Counted from the first letter of the stretch, positions 41,021-50,338 are shown. The stretch: 64,000 nucleotides of DNA from Dryocola sp. LX212 (GCA_041504365.1 CP167917.1:1612001-1676000); one strand, 5' to 3'. A program made the numbers and translations. Notes: generated by a model from the sequence alone, not told the origin.

Positions 41021-41686
41021 TTACTGAGAAGGATGATCTTTCACCCACTGCAGAAAGTTTTCGCGAGTCGTTTTATCCGCCTGGGTGAACCAGTATTTAA
41101 GCCTTTGCTCGGTTAGCATCTCTGACGGGCGTACGGGGGGGTCTAATTCGGACGTGCTGGAAAGCAGAGCGCTGTCGTCCGCCATCATAATCGCAAACTG
41201 CGGCACAGAGGCGGTTTGCCCCGCTTTGTTGTAGCGCTGAGTATCGTTTTCATAATCGATACCCTGCGATGTGGGCCTTAGTGCCAGCACGTCCAGTTTA
41301 ATGGGAATAACGGCCGAACTGCCGTCAAGAAGCTGCAGGTGGGGTGTGCTACTAAAGGCTTCGCTCTCTTTCTCGCTTTCTATGCGGGGTAGATTGAAAT
41401 TAACCTGGCTTATCTCCCTCGTATTAAAGCTGACGACCAGCGGCGGGGAGATATAAAGCCGTTGCTCCCGCAGGCTCGCCCGCACGTTTTTCTCAACGCG
41501 GAACACCAGCTGGTGAGGGCCGTTATCCAGTTCAATGCTGTCAGCGCCTTTTAGCAAAAAACTTGATACTTTTTTGCCGTCTAGCACCAGCAGGTCGATG
41601 TCGGGTGACAGGCGCAAGGTTGTTGCCCACCCCGCACTGGGCAAGAGCAGGGCGCTTAAGACGAGTAAAATTGGCCCGGTATTCAT
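41021..41686 (-). CDS. yccT: DUF2057 family protein YccT (CsgI)
   Basis: A 221-residue exported protein. The signal peptide [21 protein letters not shown] is followed by [21 protein letters not shown], typical of DUF2057. The start at 41686 has GGAG upstream; an ATG four codons earlier is possible. E. coli YccT has been described as CsgI, a periplasmic inhibitor of curli subunit polymerisation. The C-terminal half is more variable than in E. coli. It stands alone between mgsA and yccU. Confidence 0.88.
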   Translation of the reverse strand: MNTGPILLVLSALLLPSAGWATTLRLSPDIDLLVLDGKKVSSFLLKGADSIELDNGPHQLVFRVEKNVRASLREQRLYISPPLVVSFNTREISQVNFNLPRIESEKESEAFSSTPHLQLLDGSSAVIPIKLDVLALRPTSQGIDYENDTQRYNKAGQTASVPQFAIMMADDSALLSSTSELDPPVRPSEMLTEQRLKYWFTQADKTTRENFLQWVKDHPSQ

Positions 41687-41873
41687 TCTTTTCTCCACCG
41701 CCTGCGTGCCCCGGAATAATCGTGCCTGAATGTATCAAAACTTTTCACAAATCAGCTTTATTAACATATAGACATATTCTGAGCTTTTGCTCTCATACAT
41801 CCGTATGGGAAAGATGGTGAGGCAGTAACGTTTGGCATACACTTTTGCCTACACCCTTAAGGCGGAGAGCGTC

Positions 41874-42287
41874 ATGAAACCGACGGATATTGAAAGTATT
41901 TTGAAAAATACGAGAACCATTGCTTTGGTCGGAGCCAGCGATAAGCCTGACCGTCCAAGCTATCGTGTGATGGCATATCTGCTGGATCAGGGCTACAAGG
42001 TTATTCCTGTCTCACCTAAAGTGGCCGGGAAAACGCTGCTCGGCCAGCAGGGATACGGTACGCTGGCAGAGATCCCAGAGCCGGTCGATATGGTAGACGT
42101 GTTCCGTAACTCAGAAGCGGCCTGGGAAGTAGCGAAAGACGCGATAGCGATCGGTGCTAAAACGCTGTGGATGCAGCTGGGCGTTATCAATGAACAGGCG
42201 GCCGTGCTGGCGCAGGATGCGGGAATGAATGTCGTCATGGACCGCTGTCCGGCGATTGAAATCCCGAGACTCGGACTGGCTAAATAA
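41874..42287 (+). CDS. yccU: CoA-binding domain protein YccU
   Basis: A 137-residue single Rossmann-type CoA-binding domain protein. The nucleotide-binding segment is [20 protein letters not shown], and the C-terminus [13 protein letters not shown] is strongly conserved. The start [10 protein letters not shown] follows GGCGGAGAG and gives the E. coli length; the frame is open 14 codons further, without similarity. The physiological role is not established. Confidence 0.93.
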   Translation: MKPTDIESILKNTRTIALVGASDKPDRPSYRVMAYLLDQGYKVIPVSPKVAGKTLLGQQGYGTLAEIPEPVDMVDVFRNSEAAWEVAKDAIAIGAKTLWMQLGVINEQAAVLAQDAGMNVVMDRCPAIEIPRLGLAK

Positions 42288-42310
42288 GAAAACCCCGCGA
42301 ATGCGGGGTC
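42286..42310. terminator. Terminator between yccU and hspQ
   Basis: A 7-bp stem ACCCCGC / GCGGGGT with loop GAAT lies between convergent genes. On the minus strand a TTTTCTTA run follows, so it mainly serves hspQ. Confidence 0.75.
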
Positions 42311-42313
42311 CTG

Positions 42314-42631
42314 TCAGTTACGCAGGCGAGGTGCCTGAAGCTGCTGCCTGATTGACGCCGCCAGTTCATCCATTGACGGCTGTTCCGGATGCTCAGCCTG
42401 AAATTCCCAGCTTAGCTGGGCCTCGGCGAGATAAGTATGCACGGCCTGGCCATCGTCATCTTCCATCACGACGTGGTACCAGGGAGCGGTGCGCAAAGCA
42501 TCGTTGTCAGCCAGTTCGTCCTCGGCGGGTTCATCAAGGGAGTACTCTGGATCGATATCCACCACTACCCCTAAATAACCCAGCAATGAGTGGCGCACCT
42601 GCTGACCAATACCGAATTTGCTGGCAATCAT
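42314..42631 (-). CDS. hspQ: Heat shock protein HspQ
   Basis: A 105-residue protein of the YccV/hemimethylated-DNA-binding-like fold. [28 protein letters not shown] and [12 protein letters not shown] are diagnostic. In E. coli it is heat-inducible, promotes DnaA-mutant degradation and acts as a Lon specificity enhancer. The start fits CCGGGAGGTGACT with GGAGG just upstream. The longer open frame to 42712 runs into rlmI and is not used. Confidence 0.95.
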   Translation of the reverse strand: MIASKFGIGQQVRHSLLGYLGVVVDIDPEYSLDEPAEDELADNDALRTAPWYHVVMEDDDGQAVHTYLAEAQLSWEFQAEHPEQPSMDELAASIRQQLQAPRLRN

Positions 42632-42692
42632 AGTCACCTCCCGGGAATATTGCTCTGCATTGTGATATGCGGCCAATTTTCCCCTTTTCAAG

Positions 42693-43883
42693 CTACATGA
42701 CGCGACAGGCAAACCCTTTCAAATACAGACCTTCCGGATAGGTTGCGATCACCGGGTGATCGGCCGCCTGACGGAACTGCTCTATAAATTGTACATCACG
42801 TCCGGCATCTACGGCGGCGTCGGCGATAATTTTCTGGAACAGATCGGTGGTCATCAGGCCCGAACAGGAGAAAGTCATCAGGATGCCGCCGGGGTTTAAA
42901 AGCTGGATGGCCAGCATATTAATATCTTTATAACCACGGCATGCGCCCATCAGCTGGTTCTTATTTTCCACAAACTTAGGCGGATCCATGACGATAACGT
43001 CGAACTTCTCGCCGGCATCGCGGTACTTACGCAGTAATTTGAAAACGTCATCGCGCAGGAATTCTGCTTTGCTCAGGTCAAGCTTATTGAGTTCTACGTT
43101 CTGCTTAGCCACGTCAAGCGTATCCTGAGACGTGTCAACGCTCACCACCTGGCTGCAGCCGCCCATTAAGGCTGAAACGGCAAAGCCCCCGGTGTAGGAG
43201 AAGCAGTTAAGCACACGCTTATCTTTCACATACTGGCGCGTCGCGAAACGGCTGTCGCGCTGATCGAGGTAGTAACCCGTTTTATGGCCGCCTTTAATAT
43301 CCACCAGCAGCTTCATACCGTGTTCTTCGATGGGCAGCAGATCAGGCGGTAACTCGCCGCTTACCGGACCCTGGGTCAGTTCCATGCCTTCTTTTTTACG
43401 CACTGCCACGTCAGAGCGGTCATAGATGGCGCAGTGCGGGAATAACTGCTGCAGGGCCGCGACCAGGGCAGGGCGTTGATATTCAGCCCCGGCAGACAGC
43501 AGCTGCAGAACAAGAAAGTTACCGAAGCGGTCGATAGTCACGCCGGGCATACCGTCGGACTCGCCGGCAATCAGGCGATAGCTGTCCAGTCCGTCACGTT
43601 TAGCGAGCCATTCGCGCCACTGCTGTGCCTGCTGCAACCGGCGGGTGAAAAAGGCGATATCGATATCTTCGCCTGCATCGAACGTCCAGACGCGCGCACG
43701 GATTTGCGAAGATGGGGAGTAAGCGGCGCGGGCTAACCACTTTCCGTTGCTGTCCACAACGTCGATGGTTTCACCAGGATTCGCCTTTCCTTCTACGCGG
43801 GCAACTGCTCCAGAAAATACCCACGGATGACGGCGTAATAAAGATTTTTCACGCCCTTTGGTTAACACTAAACGTACGGTCAT
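42693..43883 (-). CDS. rlmI: 23S rRNA m5C1962 methyltransferase RlmI
   Basis: A 396-residue SAM-dependent methyltransferase with an N-terminal PUA domain ([25 protein letters not shown]). The central region is [14 protein letters not shown]. The Rossmann catalytic domain has SAM motif [17 protein letters not shown] and the motif IV segment [12 protein letters not shown]. It methylates C1962 of 23S rRNA. Length matches E. coli (396). It is 61 bp upstream of hspQ and divergent from acyP. Confidence 0.97.
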   Translation of the reverse strand: MTVRLVLTKGREKSLLRRHPWVFSGAVARVEGKANPGETIDVVDSNGKWLARAAYSPSSQIRARVWTFDAGEDIDIAFFTRRLQQAQQWREWLAKRDGLDSYRLIAGESDGMPGVTIDRFGNFLVLQLLSAGAEYQRPALVAALQQLFPHCAIYDRSDVAVRKKEGMELTQGPVSGELPPDLLPIEEHGMKLLVDIKGGHKTGYYLDQRDSRFATRQYVKDKRVLNCFSYTGGFAVSALMGGCSQVVSVDTSQDTLDVAKQNVELNKLDLSKAEFLRDDVFKLLRKYRDAGEKFDVIVMDPPKFVENKNQLMGACRGYKDINMLAIQLLNPGGILMTFSCSGLMTTDLFQKIIADAAVDAGRDVQFIEQFRQAADHPVIATYPEGLYLKGFACRVM

Positions 43884-43973
43884 ATTTTGATATGCTGTTT
43901 TGCTAAGAATTAGCCGTCATTTTCCGGGTTACACCCGCTAAATGCAACGTAAGAACCCTAAACGGAGGAAGTT

Positions 43974-44255
43974 ATGGCATCAGTATGCACGCAAGCCTGG
44001 GTCTACGGTATGGTTCAGGGCGTTGGTTTTCGTTACAGCACGCAGCGCGAAGCGCAAAATCTGGGTTTAACTGGCTATGCCCGCAACATGGATGATGGCA
44101 GCGTGGAGGTGCTGGCGTGCGGTGAGGCACAGAAGGTTGAACAGCTTATCGACTGGCTGAAGGCCGGTGGCCCACGCAGCGCCAGGGTTGATAAAGTGCT
44201 TACCGAACCGCACCAGCCCGACAGAGAATGGACCAACTTTGGCATTCGCTATTAA
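43974..44255 (+). CDS. yccX: Acylphosphatase
   Basis: A 93-residue acylphosphatase that hydrolyses carboxyl-phosphate bonds. The signature [16 protein letters not shown] contains the active-site Arg20, and [13 protein letters not shown] contains Asn38. A GGAGG Shine-Dalgarno lies upstream of the ATG. It converges with tusE and overlaps it by 4 bases at the stop codons. Confidence 0.96.
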   Translation: MASVCTQAWVYGMVQGVGFRYSTQREAQNLGLTGYARNMDDGSVEVLACGEAQKVEQLIDWLKAGGPRSARVDKVLTEPHQPDREWTNFGIRY

Positions 44256-44581
44256 ATGCACTTAACAGGCTTAGGGAGACCTGCGATTTTCGTGGCCTGC
44301 TTGGCTGGCCCTTTAGGGAACAGGCGGTACAGATAACGGCTGTTTCCCTTTTCTTCGCCAAACTTATTTGCCATCGCTTTGACCAGCATACGAATGGCCG
44401 GGGAAGTATTAAACTCCAGATAGAACTCGCGCACAAAACGCACCACTTCCCAGTGCTCAACCGTAAGCGTAATTCCTTCTTTTTCTGCGATCGCAACCGC
44501 CAGCGGTTCACTCCACTTGGCGCTGTTTTTCAGATACCCGTCAGTATCCGTCTCGATGGTTTTGCCTTCGAACGTCAACAT
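44252..44581 (-). CDS. tusE: Sulfur relay protein TusE
   Basis: A 109-residue protein of the Tus sulfur relay. It takes persulfide sulfur from TusBCD and passes it to MnmA for 2-thiouridine formation in tRNA. The acceptor Cys108 is the penultimate residue (GLPKPVKCI). Conserved blocks are [20 protein letters not shown] and [20 protein letters not shown]. The start [12 protein letters not shown] gives the E. coli length. Confidence 0.96.
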   Translation of the reverse strand: MLTFEGKTIETDTDGYLKNSAKWSEPLAVAIAEKEGITLTVEHWEVVRFVREFYLEFNTSPAIRMLVKAMANKFGEEKGNSRYLYRLFPKGPAKQATKIAGLPKPVKCI

Positions 44582-44633
44582 ACTCATCCACGACATTATT
44601 TAAATTCGAGGCAGTGTAACAAATTTGCCCGCG

Positions 44634-44666
44634 CGGAAAAAACAAAGCCCCGCAAAAGCGGGGCCA
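44634..44666 (-). terminator. Terminator of yccA
   Basis: The stem GCCCCGC / GCGGGGC is followed on the minus strand by GGCTTTGTTTTTTCC, a T-rich tail. Confidence 0.82.
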
Positions 44667-44688
44667 TAAAGTTCAGATTGCGCAGCCG

Positions 44689-45348
44689 TTAGTCGCGGCT
44701 GGCGAAGCCCAGAATGCTCAGCAGGCTGATGAAGATATTGTACAGTGAAACGTACAGGCTCACCGTGGCGCGGATGTAATTTGTCTCGCCGCCGCGAATG
44801 ATATTGCTGGTTTCAAACAAAATTGCGCCGGAAGAGATCAGGATAAATACCGCGCTAATCGCCAGGTGCAGAGCGGGCAACTGAAGGAAGATGTTAGCGA
44901 CCATGCCTACCAGCACTACCACCACGCCCGCCATCAGCATACCACCCAGGAAAGACATATCTTTACGGGTAGTCAGCACATAGGCCGAACCGCAGAAGAA
45001 CACCAGCGCAGTTCCGCCCAGCGCCATACCGATAACGTCGCCCATGCCAGCAGACAGGTAGGTATTAAGAATTGGGCCAAGGATATAACCCAGGAAACCG
45101 GTGAACGCGAAGGCTGCAATAATCCCCGATGGTTTGTTGGCCAGGCGATAAGTCAGGAACATCAGTCCGTACATCCCGACCAGCGTCAGGATCAGGCCCG
45201 GAGATGGCAGCATCAGCACGGTGCTGGCTGTCGCCACCATGGCGGAGAATGCCAGGGTCAGGCTGAGCAGAAAATAGGTGTTTCGCAGCACCTTGTGAGT
45301 GCTTAACAGTGACGAACGGTCACGCGAGGAGGTAATTATGCGATCCAT
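44689..45348 (-). CDS. yccA: BAX inhibitor-1 family membrane protein YccA (FtsH modulator)
   Basis: A 219-residue seven-TM inner-membrane protein of the Bax inhibitor-1 family. It is a substrate and modulator of the FtsH-HflKC protease in E. coli. The cytoplasmic N-terminus [20 protein letters not shown], by which FtsH takes hold, is conserved, followed by closely spaced hydrophobic segments. It is the last intact core gene before the serT junction. Confidence 0.95.
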   Translation of the reverse strand: MDRIITSSRDRSSLLSTHKVLRNTYFLLSLTLAFSAMVATASTVLMLPSPGLILTLVGMYGLMFLTYRLANKPSGIIAAFAFTGFLGYILGPILNTYLSAGMGDVIGMALGGTALVFFCGSAYVLTTRKDMSFLGGMLMAGVVVVLVGMVANIFLQLPALHLAISAVFILISSGAILFETSNIIRGGETNYIRATVSLYVSLYNIFISLLSILGFASRD

Positions 45349-45430
45349 TCAGAAACTCTCTCTTTAATGTATATAGTGGCGAAGAATAAGCGGCACCCTT
45401 ATTTAACGGAAGGTATTTTACCCATCTTTA

Positions 45431-45646
45431 CCTGATGATGCTGCAAAAGCGAGTAACGTGGGGGAGCGGGGGAACTTCTATCAGCAGGCAGAAAATCTGC
45501 TGACGAAAGATGTTCCTGCGTTCCCTGTTTGACACTATGTTCTGGTGCAGCTGGTGAAACCTTATGTAGGGGGAGACGTGCCAAACAACCTCGGCAACAA
45601 CTACACCAAAGATATGTACATCATCAATCACAGAGAAGTAGAGTGA
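45431..45646 (+). pseudogene. 3' fragment of an OppA/MppA-type peptide-binding protein, with in-frame stop
   Basis: Read in the plus direction, this stretch translates as the last 70 or so residues of an oligopeptide-binding protein: NFYQQAENLLTKDVPAFPV, a TGA stop at 45530-45532, then HYVLVQLVKPYVGG and finally NNYTKDMYIINHREVE and a stop. Family members end with closely similar YQQAE, HYV, LVKPYVGG and KDMYIxxH blocks. The stop replaces the tyrosine or similar residue expected before HYV. No upstream portion of the gene is present; yccA lies there on the other strand. It is a decayed remnant, probably from a gene once inserted beside the tRNA. Confidence 0.8.
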
Positions 45647-45784
45647 TAAGACACTAAAAAGTGTTGTTAAACTAGACAACTTGTTGGCATTTCAGTCAAA
45701 TAAACTAAAGTTGGCTATTTTTCAGGCGAACGAACAAATTCGTGCTTTACATGAAGTATGGGTATGTTTATAGTTCGCCTCGTT

Positions 45785-45872
45785 GGAAGTGTGGCCGAGC
45801 GGTTGAAGGCACCGGTCTTGAAAACCGGCGACCCGAAAGGGTTCCAGAGTTCGAATCTCTGCGCTTCCGCCA
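45785..45872 (+). tRNA. serT: tRNA-Ser (UGA anticodon), serT
   Basis: The 88-nt gene folds as a class II (long variable arm) tRNA. The acceptor stem is GGAAGTG / CGCTTCC with encoded CCA, the anticodon loop CTTGAAA holds anticodon TGA, and the variable arm is CGACCCGAAAGGGTTCC. It appears identical or nearly so to E. coli serT, which also lies beside yccA. tRNA-Ser genes are common integration sites for genomic islands. Confidence 0.97.
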
Positions 45873-45882
45873 ACATTCTGGA

Positions 45883-45912
45883 GGGGTTGCCGAAAGGCGA
45901 CCCCTTTTGTTT
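45883..45912 (+). terminator. Terminator of serT
   Basis: The stem GGGGTTGCC / GGCGACCCC is followed by TTTTGTTTTT, starting 11 bases after the tRNA. Confidence 0.85.
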
Positions 45913-45931
45913 TTGGGGTGTTGGTAAAGTG

Positions 45932-45954
45932 TTGGTATATTCACTTGGTATATT
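45932..45954. repeat. Short direct repeat just after serT
   Basis: The 10-mer TTGGTATATT occurs twice (45932-45941 and 45945-45954), separated by 3 bases. A partial third copy, TTGGTAAAG, begins at 45921. It could be a footprint of integration or excision, or chance in AT-rich DNA. Confidence 0.5.
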
Positions 45955-46037
45955 TTTTAGTTTTTTCTCGCCTCCCTTAATTATCATTTAGTTTGTGTCA
46001 TAACATATTTTTTACAACTTCTGACCTACCCCCAGGA

Positions 46038-46727
46038 TTAGATACAACGCTCAGTTCGTAATGTCAGATCCCGCACTCTCCAATTCCCCTTTCTCCAGCC
46101 CGCCGCAAATTCAGACTGCGTCTGATAATTTAGCTTGGAGTGCTGGCGGTACTCGTTATAATCCTGACGCCATTCACTCATGATTTTCCTGGCATGAATG
46201 ACGTCGCTGAACCAGTGTTCATTCAGGCATTCATCGCGAAAGCGTCCATTAAAACTCTCAATAAATCCGTTCAGTGTCGGCTTGCCGGGCTGAATAAGCC
46301 GCAGCTCCACGCCATGCTCAAAGGCCCACTGGTCAAGTGCTCTGCAGATAAACTCTTGCTCCTGGTCAGTTCTTATCGTCGCCGGAAAGCCGCGAAACAG
46401 TACAATGCTGCCCAGAATAAGCGTGACTTGCACGCCTGAAATCCCAAAGACAACAGTGACAATCAGGTGTTCCTTCGTGAAGTTATCGATGCAGGTTAGG
46501 CACTTGATACTGCGATCGGTGGCCTGTGCATCCATGAAGAAATTCATTGACCAGGTCAGATTGGGCGCCGCTGGGCGGAGCAGCGGCAGACGTCCTGTTG
46601 CCAGCCCTTTACGACGTGGTCTGCGTTTTACGCCCAGCCCGCTCAGATGATAAAGGCGGTACACACGTTTGTGATTAACATGAAGCGCCTTCACGGCGCA
46701 GTAACTGTCAGATGCTGCGGTAGCCAA
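46038..46727 (-). pseudogene. IS3-family transposase OrfB remnant (integrase core)
   Basis: An open frame of 229 residues covers most of the rve catalytic domain. Recognisable blocks include [28 protein letters not shown] and [21 protein letters not shown]. The position corresponding to the first catalytic Asp of the DDE triad (usually WSMDFVMDA in this group) reads WSMNFFMDA, an Asp-to-Asn change. TDQGPEF has become TDQEQEF. The N-terminal part is missing or out of frame beyond 46727. It is probably catalytically dead. Confidence 0.78.
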
Positions 46728-46888
46728 AACGCCTGCGCTCCAGTACCAGTTCGGTGATGCGCCCTAATAAATGGGCATCAGCAGCTGGGCACCAGGCGTC
46801 ATAGCGGCAGGTCGACAGGGATAAACCTGTGGTCCTGCAGGCACGACGTTGCAAAAATCCAGTCGCATCACACATTAACATCACGGCT

Positions 46889-47170
46889 TCATGCTTCTGG
46901 TCTGTCGTCAGTACTATCGCCCAGGAGCCACCTGAAGCGCCTCCTTATCCAGCATGGCTTCGGCAAGCAGCTTATTGAGCCTTGCGTTCTCTTCCTCAAG
47001 CGACTTAAGGTGCTTAACCTCAGGCACATCCATACCGCCATACATCTTACGCCAGGTTTAAAACGTGGCATCAGAAATGGCGTATTTGCGGCGGAGTTCA
47101 CGGGCGGATACCCCTCTTCGACCTCGCGGGCAATACTGATGATCTGTTTGTCGGATAAACGCTTCTTCAT
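46889..47170 (-). pseudogene. IS3-family transposase OrfA remnant, frameshifted
   Basis: The frame begins MKKRLSDKQIISIAREVEEG, a normal OrfA helix-turn-helix start. It then leaves frame after EEG: the expected continuation (RELRRKYAISDATF, GGMDVPEVKHLKSLEEENA, LNKLLAEAMLDKEALQVA) is found in another frame with an in-frame stop. At least one indel is therefore present, and the product would not be functional. Confidence 0.75.
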
Positions 47171-47238
47171 GAGGATGTCCTCATGTGGCTTATGAAGACA
47201 TTATTAACATCGGGGTGTACTAATCAACGGAGAGCAGT

Positions 47239-47423
47239 TCACGGGCGGGGCAGCCCCAATTTGCGAGCAAAAGTAAAACTGACTGCCGTCTTCTGCCTGG
47301 CAGCATCGCCATTATCTCATCAAGGATCGTGCTGCTTTCATACCAGCGCAGCAGGGTGGCCTTCTCCGCTTCAAAGATAACGGTCAGGCACTGCAGGGTG
47401 GGGTTGTTCTCCTCTGACGCGCT
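47239..47423 (-). pseudogene. Broken paralogue of the adjacent Myb-like repeat protein
   Basis: On the minus strand the frame reads EAEKATLLRWYESSTILDEI followed by MAMLPGR; after a one-base shift it continues KTAVSFTFARKLGLPRP and stops. This aligns with the second repeat of the intact protein at 47538-48032 (CEAERTILTNHYETQ..., AMLPGR, KMGLSRP). No start codon in frame is convincing. It is a relic of a duplicated or related gene, now frameshifted and truncated. Confidence 0.6.
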
Positions 47424-47537
47424 TCAGGCGTAGCAGGGCGTTATTAATGGACGAAAGGCCCTGTCGGGAAAAAGCGGCATGACCGTCAGCGATTTGCGGT
47501 GTCGGTTCTGACTGAGAAGCTGCTATTCCTCTTTACG

Positions 47538-48032
47538 CTACTGGCGGGCACAGGTGTGTCCTGGCGAGACAAGACTCAGTTCACGGGCTTTACCACGAAT
47601 GTTCTCATCTGATTTAGCCTGCAAACGGCTCAGAATATGCTGACCTTCACATGGGTAATATTGATACAGACAGCTAAGTTCATCCTCAGTCCATGTGTCT
47701 TCTGGTCGTGACAGTCCCATTTTTCCGGCCATGGCCATTACCGCCAGTGCGCTACGCCCCGGGAGCATGGCGACAATGCCCCGTATTGGTTTCTGGGTTT
47801 CATAATGGTTTGTCAGGATAGTCCTTTCGGCCTCGCACCAGCTCTGAACCGTTTTTTCAGGGTGCAACAGTTTCCTGACCATCCCTTTGGCGGCTTGTAC
47901 TGTCCTGCCAAGGTGTGTGGCAATCGCTTCCGGACCTGACGCTCGGTAATTGGCTTCAAAATAGTTTATTTCATCGAGGGTCCAGCTCACCTTGTGGTTT
48001 TTTGTCTCTGACGAACTTTTTGCCTTACTCAT
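47538..48032 (-). CDS. Hypothetical protein with three Myb/SANT-like repeats
   Basis: A 164-residue basic protein. Three tandem segments of about 48 residues begin with tryptophans at 17, 65 and 114 (VSWTLDEINYFEANY, QSWCEAERTILTNHY, DTWTEDELSCLYQYY). Each continues with a pattern of I-x-x-x-L then a basic or small-residue turn and a final helix (KGMVRKL, MAGKMGL, GKARELSL). This W/E-rich helix spacing resembles Myb/SANT or similar helix-turn-helix repeats, so DNA binding is inferred, not shown. I do not recognise a named family. It sits between the IS relic with its broken paralogue and the SDR gene, in island DNA. Confidence 0.65.
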   Translation of the reverse strand: MSKAKSSSETKNHKVSWTLDEINYFEANYRASGPEAIATHLGRTVQAAKGMVRKLLHPEKTVQSWCEAERTILTNHYETQKPIRGIVAMLPGRSALAVMAMAGKMGLSRPEDTWTEDELSCLYQYYPCEGQHILSRLQAKSDENIRGKARELSLVSPGHTCARQ

Positions 48033-48525
48033 TTATCCCGTAGCTCCGTTTCAGTCTGCAGCCACATATGTATATTAGCTGACCTGATGCCGCCAATCTT
48101 GCCAGAAAGTTCCGGATATAAATTCCATTCATCGATATGGTGAATGTAATGTGTTTAATTAATAAATAGAATCATCATTTAAGCAAATAATTGCACGCTA
48201 TTCAGTGGGGCTCTGCCAGGTGTTGTCCATTAAAGCATTTTGACAACGCAGAAATATTTATGCCTGGTCCGTTATAGGACTTTTATTATTAAATTATATT
48301 AAGTGAATGTCTGGGTATGATGAATGTGCGGAAGTGCAAATATTGTGGGCTTTCCGTGAGCAGCCTACAAAGTGCGTTAAGTCGCTCTGTTATCGACTGA
48401 GCTGACACTTAGGTGGTAACTTTTTGATTGTTGAAATATTTAATTTTAAACAAACAAAAGGATGCTATTTTTAATAAATAACAGACAATGACGACACTAA
48501 GAATGGGTTTTGGTAGGTTGTTGAT
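48033..48525. other. AT-rich intergenic region before the SDR gene
   Basis: These 493 bases are strongly AT-rich and hold the divergent promoters of the Myb-like gene and the SDR gene. A 27-codon frame with a CKYC pair near 48318-48401 has no ribosome site and is not called. No repeat or RNA gene is recognised. Confidence 0.55.
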
Positions 48526-49251
48526 ATGTCGAAAGTATGTCTTGTTACGGGGGGAAGTAATGGGATCGGTGAAGCGGTGTGTGAGAAGTTCATTCACAGC
48601 GGATATCGAGTATATAACTTTGACATTAAACCCGGTGCATACGGACAATTTATTGAATGCGATGTTTCATCTTCTGAAGGTATTCAACAGGCAATGAATA
48701 GAATATCTGAGAGTGAGTGCAGCATAGACCATCTGGTCATTAGTGCAGGTGTTCATTTCTCTGGTAACGTAGAGTCAACGATGACTGAAGACTTTGAAAG
48801 AGTTATTGGGGTTAATGTTAAAGGCGCTTATCTTGCAATCAAAGAAAGTCTTCCACATATGAAAAATAATGGTGGGAGTATTGTCCTCGTATCTTCAGAT
48901 CAAGCGTTTGTGGGCAAAAAAAATAGTTTTGCATATAATTTAAGCAAGTCGGCGGTTGCATCGATGGCTAGAACAGTGGCCATTGACTATGCCCCCTATA
49001 ATATACGCTGTAATGCTGTTTGCCCGGGAACTATTGATACGCCACTCTATCGTAATGCACTGACACGTGCATCAGAGCGATTGGGGAAAACCTTCGAATC
49101 TTTGCATGAAGATGAATGTAATGAACAACTTCTCAGACGTATAGGCACAGCAAAGGAAGTTGCTGACTTTGTGGATTTTTTATGCAGTGAAAAGGCTGGG
49201 TTTATCACAGGATCGCTGCATTCAATCGACGGAGGGTATACGGCAATATAG
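48526..49251 (+). CDS. Short-chain dehydrogenase/reductase (SDR)
   Basis: A 241-residue classical SDR. The cofactor loop TGGSNGIG is at residues 8-15. An aspartate (Asp33) ends the second strand, suggesting preference for NAD(H). The catalytic tetrad can be placed as Asn97 (GVNVKG), Ser124 (LVSSDQ), Tyr137 and Lys141 (YNLSK). The C-terminal CPGTIDTPLY and GSLHSIDGGY are also typical. The usual NAG is SAG here. The substrate cannot be deduced. The gene is AT-rich compared with the core and lies alone before the regulator pair, consistent with transfer. Confidence 0.9.
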   Translation: MSKVCLVTGGSNGIGEAVCEKFIHSGYRVYNFDIKPGAYGQFIECDVSSSEGIQQAMNRISESECSIDHLVISAGVHFSGNVESTMTEDFERVIGVNVKGAYLAIKESLPHMKNNGGSIVLVSSDQAFVGKKNSFAYNLSKSAVASMARTVAIDYAPYNIRCNAVCPGTIDTPLYRNALTRASERLGKTFESLHEDECNEQLLRRIGTAKEVADFVDFLCSEKAGFITGSLHSIDGGYTAI

Positions 49252-49400
49252 CCAGGGAAGCGTATGAAATGAAACTTCTGGAAATGATTTGATGCCAGAG
49301 TACGCACTGCCTTGAAAGAAGTTGCAGACGTCAGGAACTGGGGTTCTTTCTGTACGGAATGAGAAATGTAAAAATTAGAGGCGATTAAAATGGCTTGATT

Positions 49401-49565
49401 TTACTGGAGATCAATACGTTTATTTAATATTTTTTGAATGGCCTCATCTTCAGTCTCGGCACCTTCTATATTACCTTCATAAATGGCGACCCAGTAATCC
49501 TTAAGGTTGCCTTTGAGCTCGGGAACGTTGTAGGTTTTAATTTTTACATTATCATTTGATGTCAT
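49401..49565 (-). CDS. Small hypothetical protein, 54 residues
   Basis: The frame starts MTSNDNVKIKTYNVPELKGN and ends QKILNKRIDLQ. The SD AGGGA lies 6 bases before the ATG, which supports real translation. The product is acidic, with alternating beta-like residues (KDYWVAIYEG) and then a short helix (EDEAIQKILNKR); no membrane segment is seen. It is divergent from the PAS-LuxR gene with a 73-bp gap, so the two may share a control region. No family is recognised. Confidence 0.6.
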   Translation of the reverse strand: MTSNDNVKIKTYNVPELKGNLKDYWVAIYEGNIEGAETEDEAIQKILNKRIDLQ

Positions 49566-49638
49566 TGATTTTCCCTTTAATGTAAATAATGATTACTAAA
49601 ACAAAGCCGCAGGTGAGTCTCGTTTTAATGAGTTTATT

Positions 49639-50328
49639 ATGTCCAGATACAATCCTAACAAACCAAGTTTTATATCACAAGATGATAATTTATTTTTGGA
49701 ATACTATCTCCATAATCCCGTAATACTCTGGCGCCAGGGTATCCTGCTCGTTAAAGATTCCTCCCATAGGTTTATTGCTTCAAATAATAACTTTAAATTA
49801 TTTTCAGGTTTTTCTGCTAAGGCATTGATCGGTTTGTCTGACAGTGATATGCCTTGGGGGGATTCACAGGATTTGTATATTAATCATGAAAAGGATGTTC
49901 TGTCGGGAAATGTTTACTCGGTAATTGAACCATTGAACGGTCTGAGCAAGGTTAATTTGTTCACCCAAAAAGATATTATCTACCACCAAAATGGTTCTCC
50001 TGGTGGAACCATGGCCACGGCGGCCATTTTTAATCATCACCTGGAGTATGGAAACCTGGAAGGGACATCACGGTCACTCAAAGTGTCAAATTTCTCTGAG
50101 TATAATCTGACTGCTACGGAATCCAAGGTATTATACTTTATTCTCAAAGGCTTTAAACGGGCCAGAGTGGCGGAGTTAGCTGAAATATCAACTTCTTCCT
50201 TTGACTTTCATATCAAAAACATCAAAGTGAAGTTTTCTGTAGATACGTTCGAAGCACTCATTGATGTATGTTACCAGAATCGAATACATGATTTATTTCC
50301 TGTTCACATAATCTCACCTCATTTATAG
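49639..50328 (+). CDS. PAS-LuxR type transcriptional regulator
   Basis: A 229-residue regulator. An N-terminal PAS-like segment (about residues 25-130: GILLVKDSSHRFIASNNNF and GLSDSDMPWG) is followed by a LuxR/FixJ helix-turn-helix at about 155-212 (LTATESKVLYFILKGFKRAR, VAELAEISTSSFDFHIKNIK). There is no receiver domain or autoinducer-binding domain of the LuxR type, so the signal is probably sensed by the PAS fold. It lies 420 bp before the T6SS operon on the same strand and is a candidate regulator of it, but that is inference only. AT-rich composition suggests horizontal origin. Confidence 0.82.
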   Translation: MSRYNPNKPSFISQDDNLFLEYYLHNPVILWRQGILLVKDSSHRFIASNNNFKLFSGFSAKALIGLSDSDMPWGDSQDLYINHEKDVLSGNVYSVIEPLNGLSKVNLFTQKDIIYHQNGSPGGTMATAAIFNHHLEYGNLEGTSRSLKVSNFSEYNLTATESKVLYFILKGFKRARVAELAEISTSSFDFHIKNIKVKFSVDTFEALIDVCYQNRIHDLFPVHIISPHL

Positions 50329-50338
50329 GAAAGCAATC

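Larger units (their letters stand above)
46022..47222 (-). mobile_element. Degraded IS3-family insertion sequence
   Basis: The segment contains the remains of the two overlapping frames of an IS3-family (IS407-like group) element. Ends are approximate. TGACCTACCCC near 46022 and the complement of GGGGTGTACTA near 47212-47222 are possible imperfect terminal repeats (6 of 11 bases agree). Both frames are disrupted, so the element is not autonomous. Confidence 0.75.

Noticed and set aside
45742-45991. Open frames running across the serT tRNA gene on both strands
   Set aside because: They are by-products of the tRNA sequence; the cloverleaf and encoded CCA are clear.
48318-48401. A 27-codon frame with a CKYC pair upstream of the SDR gene
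   Set aside because: No convincing Shine-Dalgarno sequence and too short to judge.
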